The notes below the pieces were generated by a model, which saw nothing but the letters and a program-made list of their open reading frames with translations, had not been told where the DNA came from and ran no database searches. From Nitrospira sp. (GTDB taxonomy: Bacteria; Nitrospirota; Nitrospiria; Nitrospirales; Nitrospiraceae), in assembly GCA_029865345.1 (NCBI GenBank), contig JAOUHD010000006.1:1-50882 (forward strand): a stretch of DNA of 50,882 nt, read 5' to 3'. Shown in pieces: positions 8,378 through 17,068 of the stretch. The position numbers were made by a program, and so were the translations under genes. How positions within the stretch are numbered: position 1 is the stretch's first letter; the number at the start of each line of letters is the position of its first letter.

Positions 8378-9310
8378 CTATTGATGGGTATTTGTGAGGC
8401 GAAACCCGTAATCGATGAGGCTTTTTGCGGTATTCCACCGACGATTGGAGTTTAGGATTACGAGAAGCAGATCGTTGCCATTTTGAGAAACTTTGGCAAT
8501 AAGGCATCGGCCTGCTTTGGAAGTGAATCCCGTCTTCACCCCTACCACACCGGGAATGCGGCCAAGTAAGCGATTCGTGTTATGCAGGACGTAGGCGCGA
8601 TATCCACTGACCGGCGTGATAATCTCGCGCTCCTCTTTGACGAGGTCTCGGAACACCGCATTTCGCATCGCCACCTCGCTGAGTGTCGCGAGATCTTCAG
8701 CCGTCGAGTAATGGTCAGGGCCGTCGAACCCGCACCCGTTGCTGAAATGCGTGTCGGATAATCCAAGCGCCACAGCCTTGGCATTCATCAATTTCACAAA
8801 CTGCTCTTCATCGCCGCCGACATGCTCGACAGCCGCCAGGCAGGCGTCATTGGCTGAGACCATCATCATCGCCTTGAGCAAATCCCCAAGGCGAAAGACT
8901 TCTCCAACCTTGAGTCGCAAGTGAGTCTTGGGAGCCTTCGCCGCATTACGGCTCACGGTGGCCAGATCATCAAGGCGACCTTTCTCAAGGATGATCAGCG
9001 TCGACATAATCTTGGTGAGACTGGCCGGAGACAGACGTTTCCCCACCTCGTACTCGAACAGAATGCGACCTGATCGCAATTCCTTTAGGAGAATACTGTG
9101 CGCCGGAATTCGTTTCCAGGGGAGGGGTTGTGGAACATAGCTGACAGGATGGGTGGCCCGCGTCCTAGAATGGTCCTCCATCCCTGAAGCCGGACATATG
9201 GTGAGTATGAGCAACGAAAGAAAGACGGCCGAACTTAGCGCAAGGCGAGGAAGGATCCGACCCCAACTCCGTCTATGATCATCGGGCGAGATAGGGTCGT
9301 GTTGCGCCAC
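8378..9310 (-). CDS. D-alanyl-D-alanine carboxypeptidase (PBP5-like, peptidase S11)
   Basis: Trims the terminal D-alanine from peptidoglycan stem peptides in the periplasm. The three penicillin-binding motifs are complete: SxxK at S97-K100 (SLTK), SxN at 152-154 (SAN) and KTG at 259-261. An N-terminal basic segment and hydrophobic helix (about 22-42) form a signal sequence. At 310 residues it is shorter than E. coli PBP5 (about 400): it stops shortly after the transpeptidase-like domain and lacks the C-terminal beta domain and membrane-anchoring helix, so it resembles the compact DacF-like or secreted S11 enzymes. Transcribed toward 7670-8200. Confidence 0.92.
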   Translation of the reverse strand: MAQHDPISPDDHRRSWGRILPRLALSSAVFLSLLILTICPASGMEDHSRTRATHPVSYVPQPLPWKRIPAHSILLKELRSGRILFEYEVGKRLSPASLTKIMSTLIILEKGRLDDLATVSRNAAKAPKTHLRLKVGEVFRLGDLLKAMMMVSANDACLAAVEHVGGDEEQFVKLMNAKAVALGLSDTHFSNGCGFDGPDHYSTAEDLATLSEVAMRNAVFRDLVKEEREIITPVSGYRAYVLHNTNRLLGRIPGVVGVKTGFTSKAGRCLIAKVSQNGNDLLLVILNSNRRWNTAKSLIDYGFRLTNTHQ

Positions 9311-9325
9311 AAAAGACCGCCTCTT

Positions 9326-9514
9326 CTAGAAAATGAAGTATTCACGCACTTTATCACCTTTCCGCCCACTATCAATCACTTTATGGAAAAACCGGAGGAG
9401 GTCCGCCAGATCAATCCAGAACCCGCAATTGAGACAGCGTGCGTATATCCGACGATTGACGAGGGTATAATGGCGCTCCACCAGCATAAATCCCTTGCAC
9501 TTGAGGCACTCCAT
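9326..9514 (-). CDS. Small zinc-ribbon-like protein
   Basis: A 62-residue protein with two CxxC pairs (C3/C6 and C27/C30), spaced as in a one-zinc ribbon, followed by a helical tail with FFHKVIDSGRK. The longer frame extends to 9721, but its N-terminal part overlaps the membrane-protein gene. The ATG at 9514 has AGGA 5 bases upstream and follows the neighbour's stop by 20 bases, so this start is preferred. The protein family is not recognised; a nucleic-acid- or protein-binding adaptor is possible but unproven. Confidence 0.6.
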   Translation of the reverse strand: MECLKCKGFMLVERHYTLVNRRIYARCLNCGFWIDLADLLRFFHKVIDSGRKGDKVREYFIF

Positions 9515-9534
9515 ACATGTCCTGTTCTCTCCGA

Positions 9535-9741
9535 TTACCGAATGCGATTCATGATGAGCGCGACGCATCCGGCGAGCAAGCCACCGCCCATGAGCGTCGT
9601 GCCAAAATACACCAAGACATTGGTGCCCCCAGCCGGTTGAGTCCCTTCCCACAAATCCCGAACCCCACCCTGCACCATCAGGACGGAAAGGGTCAATAGA
9701 GCCCCAATCATGAACCACCATGCAAAGGATCGAAACGCCAT
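9535..9741 (-). CDS. Small two-helix inner-membrane protein
   Basis: A 68-residue protein from the ATG at 9741, with two hydrophobic segments (about 5-24 and 42-62) and a short polar loop containing a Gly-Gly pair. The frame is open to 9810, but the extra residues are not hydrophobic and look untranslated. The ribosome site is weak. It precedes the zinc-ribbon gene by 20 bases and probably shares its transcript. No function can be assigned. Confidence 0.55.
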   Translation of the reverse strand: MAFRSFAWWFMIGALLTLSVLMVQGGVRDLWEGTQPAGGTNVLVYFGTTLMGGGLLAGCVALIMNRIR

Positions 9742-9816
9742 CGTAATGCCTGATAATCGCGGGCAGTTTTCCTCACCGGCAACTCTAGCGAAGGCCCCCC
9801 TGGCTGTCAAGAATAG

Positions 9817-11031
9817 TCAGCGATTGCTCGCGTCCGACTCTCGTGCCTTCGACGTGGCAACGGATTTGAGTCCACGGTGAAGAAAGATCGAGACGCTGCC
9901 ACTCCCGTTATCGGCGACGGCCAGTCCCGGTTCTTCCAGCGCAGAGGTTATGACATGAAAGGACGAAAGAGCAAACGGACCGGACTTCGTGCGGTAATTT
10001 CTCGGTGGGTAATGGAAGGTCCCATCGCCTTTCCCGAACAAGATCGACAGATCATTGGACTGGAGATTGACGATCGCGACATCCTCGATCCTATCGCCAT
10101 TGAAATCCCTCGCCAACCCAAAGTTTGGACCGGCATCAGCCCCGGAATCCTTACCGGATCGGAATGTCGCGTTGCCGTTTCCAAGAAATGTCGTGAAGCT
10201 GTCCTGCTCTCCGTTGATGACCAGTAGATCTCGGTGATGATCATTATTGAAGTCGGCAAAACTTACGCCAAGAGGTCGACGGCCTGTCGAATAGTCCGTG
10301 GGCTCCCGAAAAGAACCGTCGCCATTCCCGAGCCAAATGGAGACGGCATTCGACATAGGTCCTCCATTGGTCACCACCATGTCTAATTTTCCATCGGTAT
10401 TGAGATCAGAGAGGGCAACGGATGTGGGAGTATCTCCATGTTCGTACTGAACTCCGTGTCGAAATTCACCGGTCCCGTTCCCTAGAAAGATTTTGACTTT
10501 GTCGTTCCGTAGAGCAACGACAAGATCAGTATGATGATCGCGGTTGATATCGTTGGCGGCCAGTGCAATGGGTGCACGATGGACCGGATAACGCGGTCCC
10601 TCTTCAAACTTTCCATCTCCATGCCCGAGCAAGATCATGATTTCGTCCCCACCGGAGCACGCCAAGGCCACATCGGCATGTCGGTCCTGATTGAAGTTGC
10701 CCATCACGAGGGAACGCGGTTCCTGGCAGACATTGAGCTGAATCTGATCTCTGAATGTCCCATCTCCATTCCCTAGCAGTATCGAGAGGGTATTACTCGC
10801 AATATTGGTGGTGACGAGATCGGTGAATGAGTCATGATTGAGGTCCTCGGCGACAATCGTGGTCGGATTCTTACCGACCTTGTAGCTGGCAAAATAATAA
10901 AAAGGATCAGGGGGGTTATACGGCTCGCTTTTGGAACAGGCCCACAGACCATGACCAATGAGAAGAAACAGCCATAGCAGGGAAAGAAGCGGCCTGGCTG
11001 CATAGGATTTCCGCTCGATACCAATCTTCAC
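9817..11031 (-). CDS. FG-GAP/VCBS repeat lipoprotein
   Basis: A secreted beta-propeller-type protein of about 404 residues. From the GTG at 11031 (GGAG 5 bases upstream) a basic stretch and hydrophobic helix end in a lipobox-like LWAC, so a lipoprotein anchored after the cysteine is likely. About seven repeats follow, each with a Ca-loop-like DxNxDxxxD (for example DLNTDGKLD, DFNNDHHRD, DFNGDRIED) and an LGNGDGTF-type strand. Such proteins are often surface or periplasmic scaffolds, and metal ions probably stabilise the loops. The frame extends upstream to 11124 without a plausible signal. Role unknown. Confidence 0.85.
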   Translation of the reverse strand: MKIGIERKSYAARPLLSLLWLFLLIGHGLWACSKSEPYNPPDPFYYFASYKVGKNPTTIVAEDLNHDSFTDLVTTNIASNTLSILLGNGDGTFRDQIQLNVCQEPRSLVMGNFNQDRHADVALACSGGDEIMILLGHGDGKFEEGPRYPVHRAPIALAANDINRDHHTDLVVALRNDKVKIFLGNGTGEFRHGVQYEHGDTPTSVALSDLNTDGKLDMVVTNGGPMSNAVSIWLGNGDGSFREPTDYSTGRRPLGVSFADFNNDHHRDLLVINGEQDSFTTFLGNGNATFRSGKDSGADAGPNFGLARDFNGDRIEDVAIVNLQSNDLSILFGKGDGTFHYPPRNYRTKSGPFALSSFHVITSALEEPGLAVADNGSGSVSIFLHRGLKSVATSKARESDASNR

Positions 11032-11148
11032 ACCGTCTCCGACACCCCAACCCTGCTCGACCAATGGGCCTATGATGATGGAATCAGAAGGCCCAGTATA
11101 CAGAGGCCGTCTTCCCACTCGCAATCTTCAGCAAGACCTTATCAGCCT

Positions 11149-11178
11149 TTGAATTTTGCCTGCCGCTTACGTTATGAT
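11149..11178 (+). promoter_or_regulatory. Sigma-70-type promoter for the 11205 gene
   Basis: TTGAAT (11149-11154) and TATGAT (11173-11178) are separated by 18 bases. They stand 26 bases before an ATG that carries a strong AGGAGGAAGG ribosome site. Confidence 0.55.
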
Positions 11179-11204
11179 GCGACGTTACTTTTAGGAGGAA
11201 GGTT

Positions 11205-11525
11205 ATGAGCAAAATTGTGAACGTTGATATCACGATGTACGGGATTGCCGAAGTTCTTACCTGGTGTCATGATCGAAACAAGGGGCGTATCCCTGGCGTT
11301 GATACCCCGGGCTTCAAAAAAATGCAGGAGCTGTTGGCGGAGAAGCCGCAATCGGCGGATTATTTTACGCTTGATCAGTTCTGGAAGAAGAAAGTGACGC
11401 TGCCATTAACCGAAGACGAAGTTTCGATGATTGATCGTTGTCTATACGACATTCCCAATTTAGACAACGAACCGCTCCCACAAATTCGGCACAAGTTTTG
11501 GCCCCAGCAGGTGGAAGCCCACTAG
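11205..11525 (+). CDS. Small conserved-looking protein of unknown function
   Basis: A 106-residue soluble protein with no signal or membrane segment. It has its own promoter-like sequence and one of the best ribosome sites in the window (AGGAGGAAGG), so it is probably well expressed. The sequence is mixed and charged with several aromatic residues (TWCH near 19-22, QFWKKK near 58-63, KFWPQ near 97-101). No family was recognised. It converges on the four-repeat PCP_red gene with about 80 bases between them. Confidence 0.7.
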   Translation: MSKIVNVDITMYGIAEVLTWCHDRNKGRIPGVDTPGFKKMQELLAEKPQSADYFTLDQFWKKKVTLPLTEDEVSMIDRCLYDIPNLDNEPLPQIRHKFWPQQVEAH

Positions 11526-11586
11526 AAGAGAATCTCCGATCCAAAGTAGTTGGGTGGGCATTTTCGGGGAACACGTTGGAATTGAT

Positions 11587-11604
11587 GGACGAGAAGCTTC
11601 GTCC
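11587..11604. other. Small hairpin between convergent genes
   Basis: GGACGA / TCGTCC with a 6-base loop lies 3 bases beyond the stop of the minus-strand PCP_red gene. No T-tract on either side, so it is a weak terminator candidate at most. Confidence 0.35.
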
Positions 11605-11606
11605 GA

Positions 11607-12608
11607 TTAGAGTGTTCCCTCGCCTTTGAGATAGTTGCGGAAACGATCCATTAGCTCGGCTCCCAGAGTCCCGCCGTCAGGTTTCTTTGTCGACGGGTCG
11701 GCAAAGTGTCCACGGATTTCCTGAAGACGTTTCTCCGCCTGATCATTACCCTGCAAACGCTTGGTTTTCTGGAGAGCGGTTTCAAAGGCATCGAACGTTA
11801 ATTCATGATAGCCGAATGAGCGGATCCGCTTGACGGCTTTCATCATCGCCTGATTCCGAAACGTCGTCAGATGGTCTGAGTCAACTTCTTTCAACCCCAG
11901 CTTGCGTGCACGCCGTTCGGCTGCTTTGCGGATACCGCTACGGACAAAATCAGGAGACGTTTGAAGCCGCTTCCAGGCTTCATCCGTCCATGCCATTCGT
12001 TCCTGCGGTGCTTCCCAGAGTTTATGCAGGATCTGTTCATCGATGCGGGTGAGGCCTCGTTCTCTGGCCAGATCCTCACTATCTCGTTTCAGCATATCCG
12101 TCACAAAGTCCATTGCGATGGGCGGCGAGTGCTTTAACTTGTCTTGCAGTAACGCCACAGCTTCCTCGGTCCATTCCATCGGGGGGCCGCTCTCCTCGCG
12201 GAGGTCACCAAGCGCTTCCACTTTTTCAAACAACTCGACATTCACCTCGAGATGCCCCCGCTCTTTCGCAATTTCCTCCGCAATCTGCTTGATCATCGCG
12301 CGCATGAACTCGGGTACCATACACAACCGTTCCTTCGCAGCGGCAGTCCATGGCAGGCGTCCATTGGCCATCTCATCGACAGCGGAGGCCATGCCGGCCT
12401 CACCGCCCATGCGACCCATCATCTGTCCCTTAAACTGCTCAAGAATCTCCTCGGTGATTTCCTCGTACCCCAATTCTCGCGCTTTTGTTTCAGCCAAGCG
12501 ACGGACCATGCCACGCAGAAATATTGGGGCGCGCTCCATGCGTTTGAGAGCACCCTCGGTCCAGCGGACGTCCGTGGTATTCGCCTGCGAAGAATCTGGT
12601 ACCGACAT
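11607..12608 (-). CDS. Protein with four tandem PCP_red-like domains
   Basis: A 333-residue soluble protein built from four copies of a roughly 50-residue unit of the kind found at the C-terminus of the light-independent protochlorophyllide reductase B subunit. Each opens with a WT box (W16, W87, W146, W207), followed by a P-x-F(V/M/L)R helix (altered in unit 3) and an E-x-x-A+-x-x-G turn. Units 1, 2 and 4 are the closest to each other. The ATG at 12608 has AAAGGGG 5 bases upstream and is preferred over TTG at 12623. It is the last gene of the run rpsA-sppA-ihf-this gene, 26 bases after ihf. No chlorophyll genes are present, so the unit must serve another purpose, perhaps protein or cofactor binding. 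Function unknown. Confidence 0.8.
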   Translation of the reverse strand: MSVPDSSQANTTDVRWTEGALKRMERAPIFLRGMVRRLAETKARELGYEEITEEILEQFKGQMMGRMGGEAGMASAVDEMANGRLPWTAAAKERLCMVPEFMRAMIKQIAEEIAKERGHLEVNVELFEKVEALGDLREESGPPMEWTEEAVALLQDKLKHSPPIAMDFVTDMLKRDSEDLARERGLTRIDEQILHKLWEAPQERMAWTDEAWKRLQTSPDFVRSGIRKAAERRARKLGLKEVDSDHLTTFRNQAMMKAVKRIRSFGYHELTFDAFETALQKTKRLQGNDQAEKRLQEIRGHFADPSTKKPDGGTLGAELMDRFRNYLKGEGTL

Positions 12609-12634
12609 GGATTCCCCTTTCAACCAGACAATCG

Positions 12635-12916
12635 CTACTGTTGGTTGAGCAATTCCTTCAGCTCTTTGCCGGCCTTGAAAAATGGGACTCGCTTGGCCGG
12701 TACCGCAACCGTCTCTCCGGTCTTTGGATTGCGCCCTTCTTTCATTCGACGAGCCCGCAGACGAAAGCTGCCGAAGCCACGAATCTCAGTTTTATCGCCA
12801 TTTTTCAGCGAATCCCTGACACAATCGAAAATGGTGTTGATCACTACTTCGGCCTGTCGCTTCGTCAGCGTGGTGACTTGCTCAGAAACTTTTTCAATGA
12901 TCTGCGCCTTAGTCAT
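12635..12916 (-). CDS. Integration host factor/HU-family DNA-bending protein
   Basis: A 93-residue member of the IHF/HU family, with GFGSFRLR at about 49-56, the DNA-minor-groove arm containing RNPKTGE, and the C-terminal FKAGKELKELL. It bends DNA and shapes the nucleoid as a dimer. Position after rpsA recalls the rpsA-ihfB order of many proteobacteria, which suggests the IhfB subunit. The ATG at 12916 has AGGGAGG 6 bases upstream; a GTG at 12922 would abut that site and is rejected. Lies 48 bases after sppA. Confidence 0.92.
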   Translation of the reverse strand: MTKAQIIEKVSEQVTTLTKRQAEVVINTIFDCVRDSLKNGDKTEIRGFGSFRLRARRMKEGRNPKTGETVAVPAKRVPFFKAGKELKELLNQQ

Positions 12917-12964
12917 ATCCACCCTCCCTTCGCCGCGATAACCGCCACACCTTCATGGCCACAG

Positions 12965-13867
12965 CTAGAAGGCCATAAGATACTTTAAATTCACACCCGG
13001 CTGAACATCCAACTTGGGGAACAGCATGCTGAGTTTCGAGTCCAGAACTTCGCGAAGAGAAAAACGGCGGCGAGGCTCGATGACCTTCGGTTCCCCTTCG
13101 ATCCCGACAACCTCTGCAGCCAGTTGAATGGCATCTTCCAAATCGCCGAGTTCGTCGACCAGCTTTGCTTCCTTAGCCTGGCGTCCGGTAAAGATTCGCC
13201 CATCGGCCAGCGCTTGAGCAGCCCGGAGTTCGAGTGAACGGCCTTCCGCTACCGCCTCAATAAACTGCTTATGGACATCATCCATCACGCCCTGCAACAA
13301 GCCTCTTTCATCCGTACTCATCTTCCGAAGTGGAGAACCGACATCCTTATACTTTCCGCTCTTAATGACAACCCCCTCCACACCAATCTTCTGGAGTAAC
13401 CCTTCGACATTGGCCGTTTCCATGATGACGCCGATACTACCGGTCAGAGTCCCAGGATTGGCCACAATCCGATCCGTTGCGGCAGCGATGTAATATCCTC
13501 CCGATGCGGCGACACTTCCCATTGACGCGATCACCGCCTTGTTGTGCTTACTTCTGACCCGCTTGACGGCATTATAAATCTCTTGTGATGGCACAACGCC
13601 GCCTCCAGGACTATCAATTCTAATGACGATGGCCTTGATGGAAGGATTTTCGCTGAATCGCTTCAGCTCCCCAATGGCCGTCTGAGAATCCAAAATGACT
13701 CCCTCAACTCGAATCAGAGCGATGCGGTCCTCAGTGGATAAATCGAGGTCGGGGAAGAAGAGATTGATCAGAATCAGCACCCCCAGCCCCACTGCGAAAA
13801 GCCAAAAGGCTTTCCGCAGTATATGGCGCTTGGGAGGCTGTTCCGCCGATGTCACTTCATCCGCCAT
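12965..13867 (-). CDS. sppA: Signal peptide peptidase SppA
   Basis: Membrane-bound serine protease that clears cleaved signal peptides. An N-terminal transmembrane helix (about 19-38) is followed by a ClpP-like fold: RIDSPGGG (83-90), the nucleophile in AASGGYY (S122), GTLTGSIGV (139-147) and the general-base lysine in SGKYKD (K174). At 300 residues it is the short, single-domain type seen in Gram-positives and many others, which works as an oligomer. It follows rpsA by 36 bases and precedes ihf by 48. Confidence 0.95.
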   Translation of the reverse strand: MADEVTSAEQPPKRHILRKAFWLFAVGLGVLILINLFFPDLDLSTEDRIALIRVEGVILDSQTAIGELKRFSENPSIKAIVIRIDSPGGGVVPSQEIYNAVKRVRSKHNKAVIASMGSVAASGGYYIAAATDRIVANPGTLTGSIGVIMETANVEGLLQKIGVEGVVIKSGKYKDVGSPLRKMSTDERGLLQGVMDDVHKQFIEAVAEGRSLELRAAQALADGRIFTGRQAKEAKLVDELGDLEDAIQLAAEVVGIEGEPKVIEPRRRFSLREVLDSKLSMLFPKLDVQPGVNLKYLMAF

Positions 13868-13903
13868 TGACCATATCCCACACCATTCCCAAAACCGATC
13901 GAC

Positions 13904-15619
13904 TTAGTTTTGATCGTCCGGTTGTGACCGTTTCCGGCTCTGTTTGGCCGCCCGTCCCAGGCTCTGGTCCAGCACACCTTGTGTCGAGTGATAGTCGTCA
14001 ACCTGCTTACGCTCCCAGTCCTGTTGATGGTCCCGAAGGCTGAGTGCGATCTTGCGTTCCTCTCGATCGACCTTGATTATCTTCGCCGTCACGTCATCCT
14101 GCAACTTAAACTTTTCTTCGAGCTTCGCAGAGGGTTCAAGACCAGATTCGCTGACATGGATTAAGCCTTCCACCCCAGCGTCCAACTCGATGAAGATTCC
14201 AAAATCAGCGACTTTCGACACCTTGCCGGTTACTGAATCCCCAATGTGATAGCGCGCTGGAATCGCCTCATCCCACGGATCACGCGCCAACTGTTTATAG
14301 CCCAACGAGAGCCGTTCTTTTTCTTTGTCGATACGTAACACAACCGCTTCCACTTTTTGTCCTTTTTTGAACAACTCAGAGGGATGCTTGATGTGCTTCG
14401 TCCACGACATGTCGGAAATATGAATGAGCCCGTCAATCCCCTCTTCAAGTCCAATGAAGGCACCGAAATCAGTCAGGCTCTTTACCTTCCCCTCAATACG
14501 AGTCCCGACCGGATATTTGCCTTCGATCATGTCCCAGGGGTTGGGCGCCGTTTGTTTCATGCCTAATGAGATCTTGCGGCTCGCGGGGTCGACATTGAGC
14601 ACCGCGGCTTCCACTTGATCACCAACCGCTACGACTCTCGATGGATGCCGGACTTCGTGCGTCCACGACATCTCGGAAACGTGCACCAATCCCTCGACAC
14701 CCGGCTCGAGCTCTACGAACGCTCCGTAATCGGTCAAACTGACCACCCGACCACGGACTCTGGTGCCAATCGGATACTTACCGGCAACATTGGTCCAGGG
14801 GTCCGCACTCTTCTGCTTGAGCCCGAGAGAAATGCGACCGGTTTCGCGATCGTACTTCAGGACGGTGACTTCGGCCTTATCTCCCACCGTAAACAGTTCC
14901 GATGGGTGTCCAACTCGCCCCCACGACATGTCGGTGATGTGCAGCAACCCGTCAATCCCGCCGAGATCAATGAACGATCCGTAGTCGGTGATGTTTTTGA
15001 CGGTCCCCTGGATGAGTTGTCCTTCCTTGAGCGTAGCCAGCGTCGTCTGCCTCTTTTTATCCCTGGTTTCTTCCAACAACACACGCCTTGACACAACCAC
15101 ATTCCCTCGCCGGTGGTTGATCTTGATGATCTTCAGGGGGAAGGTCTTTCCAACGAGCCCATCCAGATCACGAACCGGATGAAGATCGATTTGCGAGCCA
15201 GGCAAGAACGCTTTAACACCAATATCGACCATCATACCGCCTTTGATGCGTGAGACAATCTTCCCTTCTATACTCTTCTCTTCCTTGTAGAGAGTCTCGA
15301 GTTCCTCCCAAATTTTCATCTTGTCGGCTTTTTCCTTAGAAAGGACAAGATTGCCGTCTGCGTCTTCACATTCTTCGATATAGACTTGGACCCGGTCACT
15401 GATCTTAAGATTCTGAAGCTCCTCGGAAGAGAACTGATCAGTCGGAATCATACCCTCTGATTTGTACCCGATATCGATGACGACCTTGTCCTTGGTCAGG
15501 GCCACGACCCGACCCTCGGTAATCGTGCCTTCTTCAAGGTTCCGAAAAGTTTCTTCGTATAACGCAGCCAATGCATCGCGGTCTAACTGAGCGTCACTAC
15601 TGTTGGATACCGTACTCAT
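13904..15619 (-). CDS. rpsA: 30S ribosomal protein S1
   Basis: Binds mRNA and helps place it on the small subunit. The 571 residues hold six S1 (OB-fold) domains; the last four are clear repeats with the pattern GxxVxGKVxxLTDFGAFIxLxxGxxGLIHxSxMSW. The two N-terminal ones are diverged, as expected for the ribosome-docking domains. AGGTAGGA precedes the ATG. It lies between plsC (56 bases upstream) and sppA. The cmk-rpsA-ihf neighbourhood is also known in proteobacteria; here plsC and sppA are interposed. Confidence 0.97.
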   Translation of the reverse strand: MSTVSNSSDAQLDRDALAALYEETFRNLEEGTITEGRVVALTKDKVVIDIGYKSEGMIPTDQFSSEELQNLKISDRVQVYIEECEDADGNLVLSKEKADKMKIWEELETLYKEEKSIEGKIVSRIKGGMMVDIGVKAFLPGSQIDLHPVRDLDGLVGKTFPLKIIKINHRRGNVVVSRRVLLEETRDKKRQTTLATLKEGQLIQGTVKNITDYGSFIDLGGIDGLLHITDMSWGRVGHPSELFTVGDKAEVTVLKYDRETGRISLGLKQKSADPWTNVAGKYPIGTRVRGRVVSLTDYGAFVELEPGVEGLVHVSEMSWTHEVRHPSRVVAVGDQVEAAVLNVDPASRKISLGMKQTAPNPWDMIEGKYPVGTRIEGKVKSLTDFGAFIGLEEGIDGLIHISDMSWTKHIKHPSELFKKGQKVEAVVLRIDKEKERLSLGYKQLARDPWDEAIPARYHIGDSVTGKVSKVADFGIFIELDAGVEGLIHVSESGLEPSAKLEEKFKLQDDVTAKIIKVDREERKIALSLRDHQQDWERKQVDDYHSTQGVLDQSLGRAAKQSRKRSQPDDQN

Positions 15620-15675
15620 ATGAACGTCCTACCTCTTCCGACTATTGTCGGGTGCTGATGGTGAAGTCACCGGGC

Positions 15676-16368
15676 TCACTCAGCGTTGTGAGCGTCGGTG
15701 GTTGGCCTGTTTGGTGTGTCGGAAGCCAGATCATCCTTCCCCTTTGGAGCGGGAACTTGACCTAAAGCTGCAATGTGCTCGATCACCGTACGGCTGACCT
15801 GTTGATAGAACTGTTTCGTTTCTGCTCTCTCTTTTTGATGCCCCGTTTCGAACTGAATAGGATCCCCGAATCGTACCGTGACCTGACGCAACCGAGGCCA
15901 GCGAGCCCTGATGGGTAGCACGTCGAAGGTCCCCTTCAAGTATGCTGGGACGACCAGACACCCGGTCTGGGACACAATCACTCCGATACCTGCTTTCGGA
16001 GGCCGGAGGTGGCCATCATGGCTGCGACCGCCTTCCGGGAAAATGACCACCACATGACCTGCTCGAATCAGGTTGATCGCCTTCCCAAACGCCTCTCGGT
16101 CGAGACGTCCCAGCCTCACCGGTATCCAGCCCAACGCCTGCAACAGACCGTTCAACACCGGGATCGGAAACAAGTCGTTCCGTCCCAAATACCAGGCCCT
16201 CCGACGCATCCCACAGCCCAGTAGCGGAATATCAAGGTAGCTGGCATGGTTTGCCGCGATCAGCATCCCTCCGGTCTGAGGAACCTGACCTTCGACACGA
16301 TACCGAAAGCACATCCAGCTGACGGCGCGCGCCAACACCCACAGAAATCCGTAGATAACCCCACTCAC
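15676..16368 (-). CDS. plsC: 1-acyl-sn-glycerol-3-phosphate acyltransferase
   Basis: Acylates lysophosphatidic acid to phosphatidic acid at the inner face of the membrane. The HxxxxD catalytic motif is H41-D46 (NHASYLD) and the glycerophosphate-binding motif FPEGGRS is at 110-116. A hydrophobic N-terminal helix (about 4-20) serves as anchor. At 230 residues it has the usual length. The start overlaps the cmk stop by 4 bases. Confidence 0.94.
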   Translation of the reverse strand: MSGVIYGFLWVLARAVSWMCFRYRVEGQVPQTGGMLIAANHASYLDIPLLGCGMRRRAWYLGRNDLFPIPVLNGLLQALGWIPVRLGRLDREAFGKAINLIRAGHVVVIFPEGGRSHDGHLRPPKAGIGVIVSQTGCLVVPAYLKGTFDVLPIRARWPRLRQVTVRFGDPIQFETGHQKERAETKQFYQQVSRTVIEHIAALGQVPAPKGKDDLASDTPNRPTTDAHNAE

Positions 16369-17024
16369 GACCCGGTCGACATAGCCGCGATCATCTGCTC
16401 CACTACTTGATCAGGGCTCAGGGTAGACGTATCGATGAATCGTGCGTCATCTGCTGGAACCAGTGGATCAACCGAACGGGTCCGATCGCGCCGGTCTCGG
16501 TCCGACAGATCTTGGGAGGTTGCTTCAAACGTCTCCCCACGGCCCACGGCGACCAATTCACGGTGTCGTCGCGCGACTCGTACTGTCGCATCTGCCTCTA
16601 AGAAAAACTTGAACGGTGCAGAGGGAAACACCTTTGTGCCGATATCCCGTCCCTCCGCAACCACTGATCCCCGTTGGCTGATCTGACGCTGGATCGGTAA
16701 CAGCCATTCACGGACGGCGGGGATAGCGGACACAATAGAAGCTGCCGTCGTGACTTCGGGCGTACGAAGGTCCCTTGTCACCTCCAGGCCATCGACCAAG
16801 ACCTGCACCAGGCCATGTTGAAACTGCATGTGAATCGAGGTGGCCGGGAGAAGTGTCGTCACCTGCGCCTGATCAGTCGGATGGATCCTCGACTTCAAGA
16901 TTTTCCATGCGAGGGCTCGGTACAGTGCCCCTGTATCAAGATAGAGGTAGCCAAGACGAGCCGCCAATAATTTGGCTACTGTACTCTTGCCCACCCCTGC
17001 TGGTCCATCAATGGCGATAATCAC
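16365..17024 (-). CDS. cmk: Cytidylate kinase
   Basis: Phosphorylates CMP/dCMP with ATP. The P-loop GPAGVGKST is at residues 7-15, DTGALYRALA at about 31-40, and the nucleotide-binding and lid segment GRDIGTKVFPSA lies in the middle. At 219 residues it has the typical length. It follows aroA by 44 bases and overlaps plsC by 4; the aroA-cmk-rpsA order is an old and frequent bacterial arrangement. Confidence 0.96.
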   Translation of the reverse strand: MIIAIDGPAGVGKSTVAKLLAARLGYLYLDTGALYRALAWKILKSRIHPTDQAQVTTLLPATSIHMQFQHGLVQVLVDGLEVTRDLRTPEVTTAASIVSAIPAVREWLLPIQRQISQRGSVVAEGRDIGTKVFPSAPFKFFLEADATVRVARRHRELVAVGRGETFEATSQDLSDRDRRDRTRSVDPLVPADDARFIDTSTLSPDQVVEQMIAAMSTGS

Positions 17025-17068
17025 TCAGTCCCCTCACTTCTCAAACCCTATCCTCTATCCCACCACTC

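Noticed and set aside
9515-9721. N-terminal extension of the zinc-ribbon protein to 131 residues
   Set aside because: It would overlap the membrane-protein gene and contains no family-like sequence; the internal ATG at 9514 has a good ribosome site.
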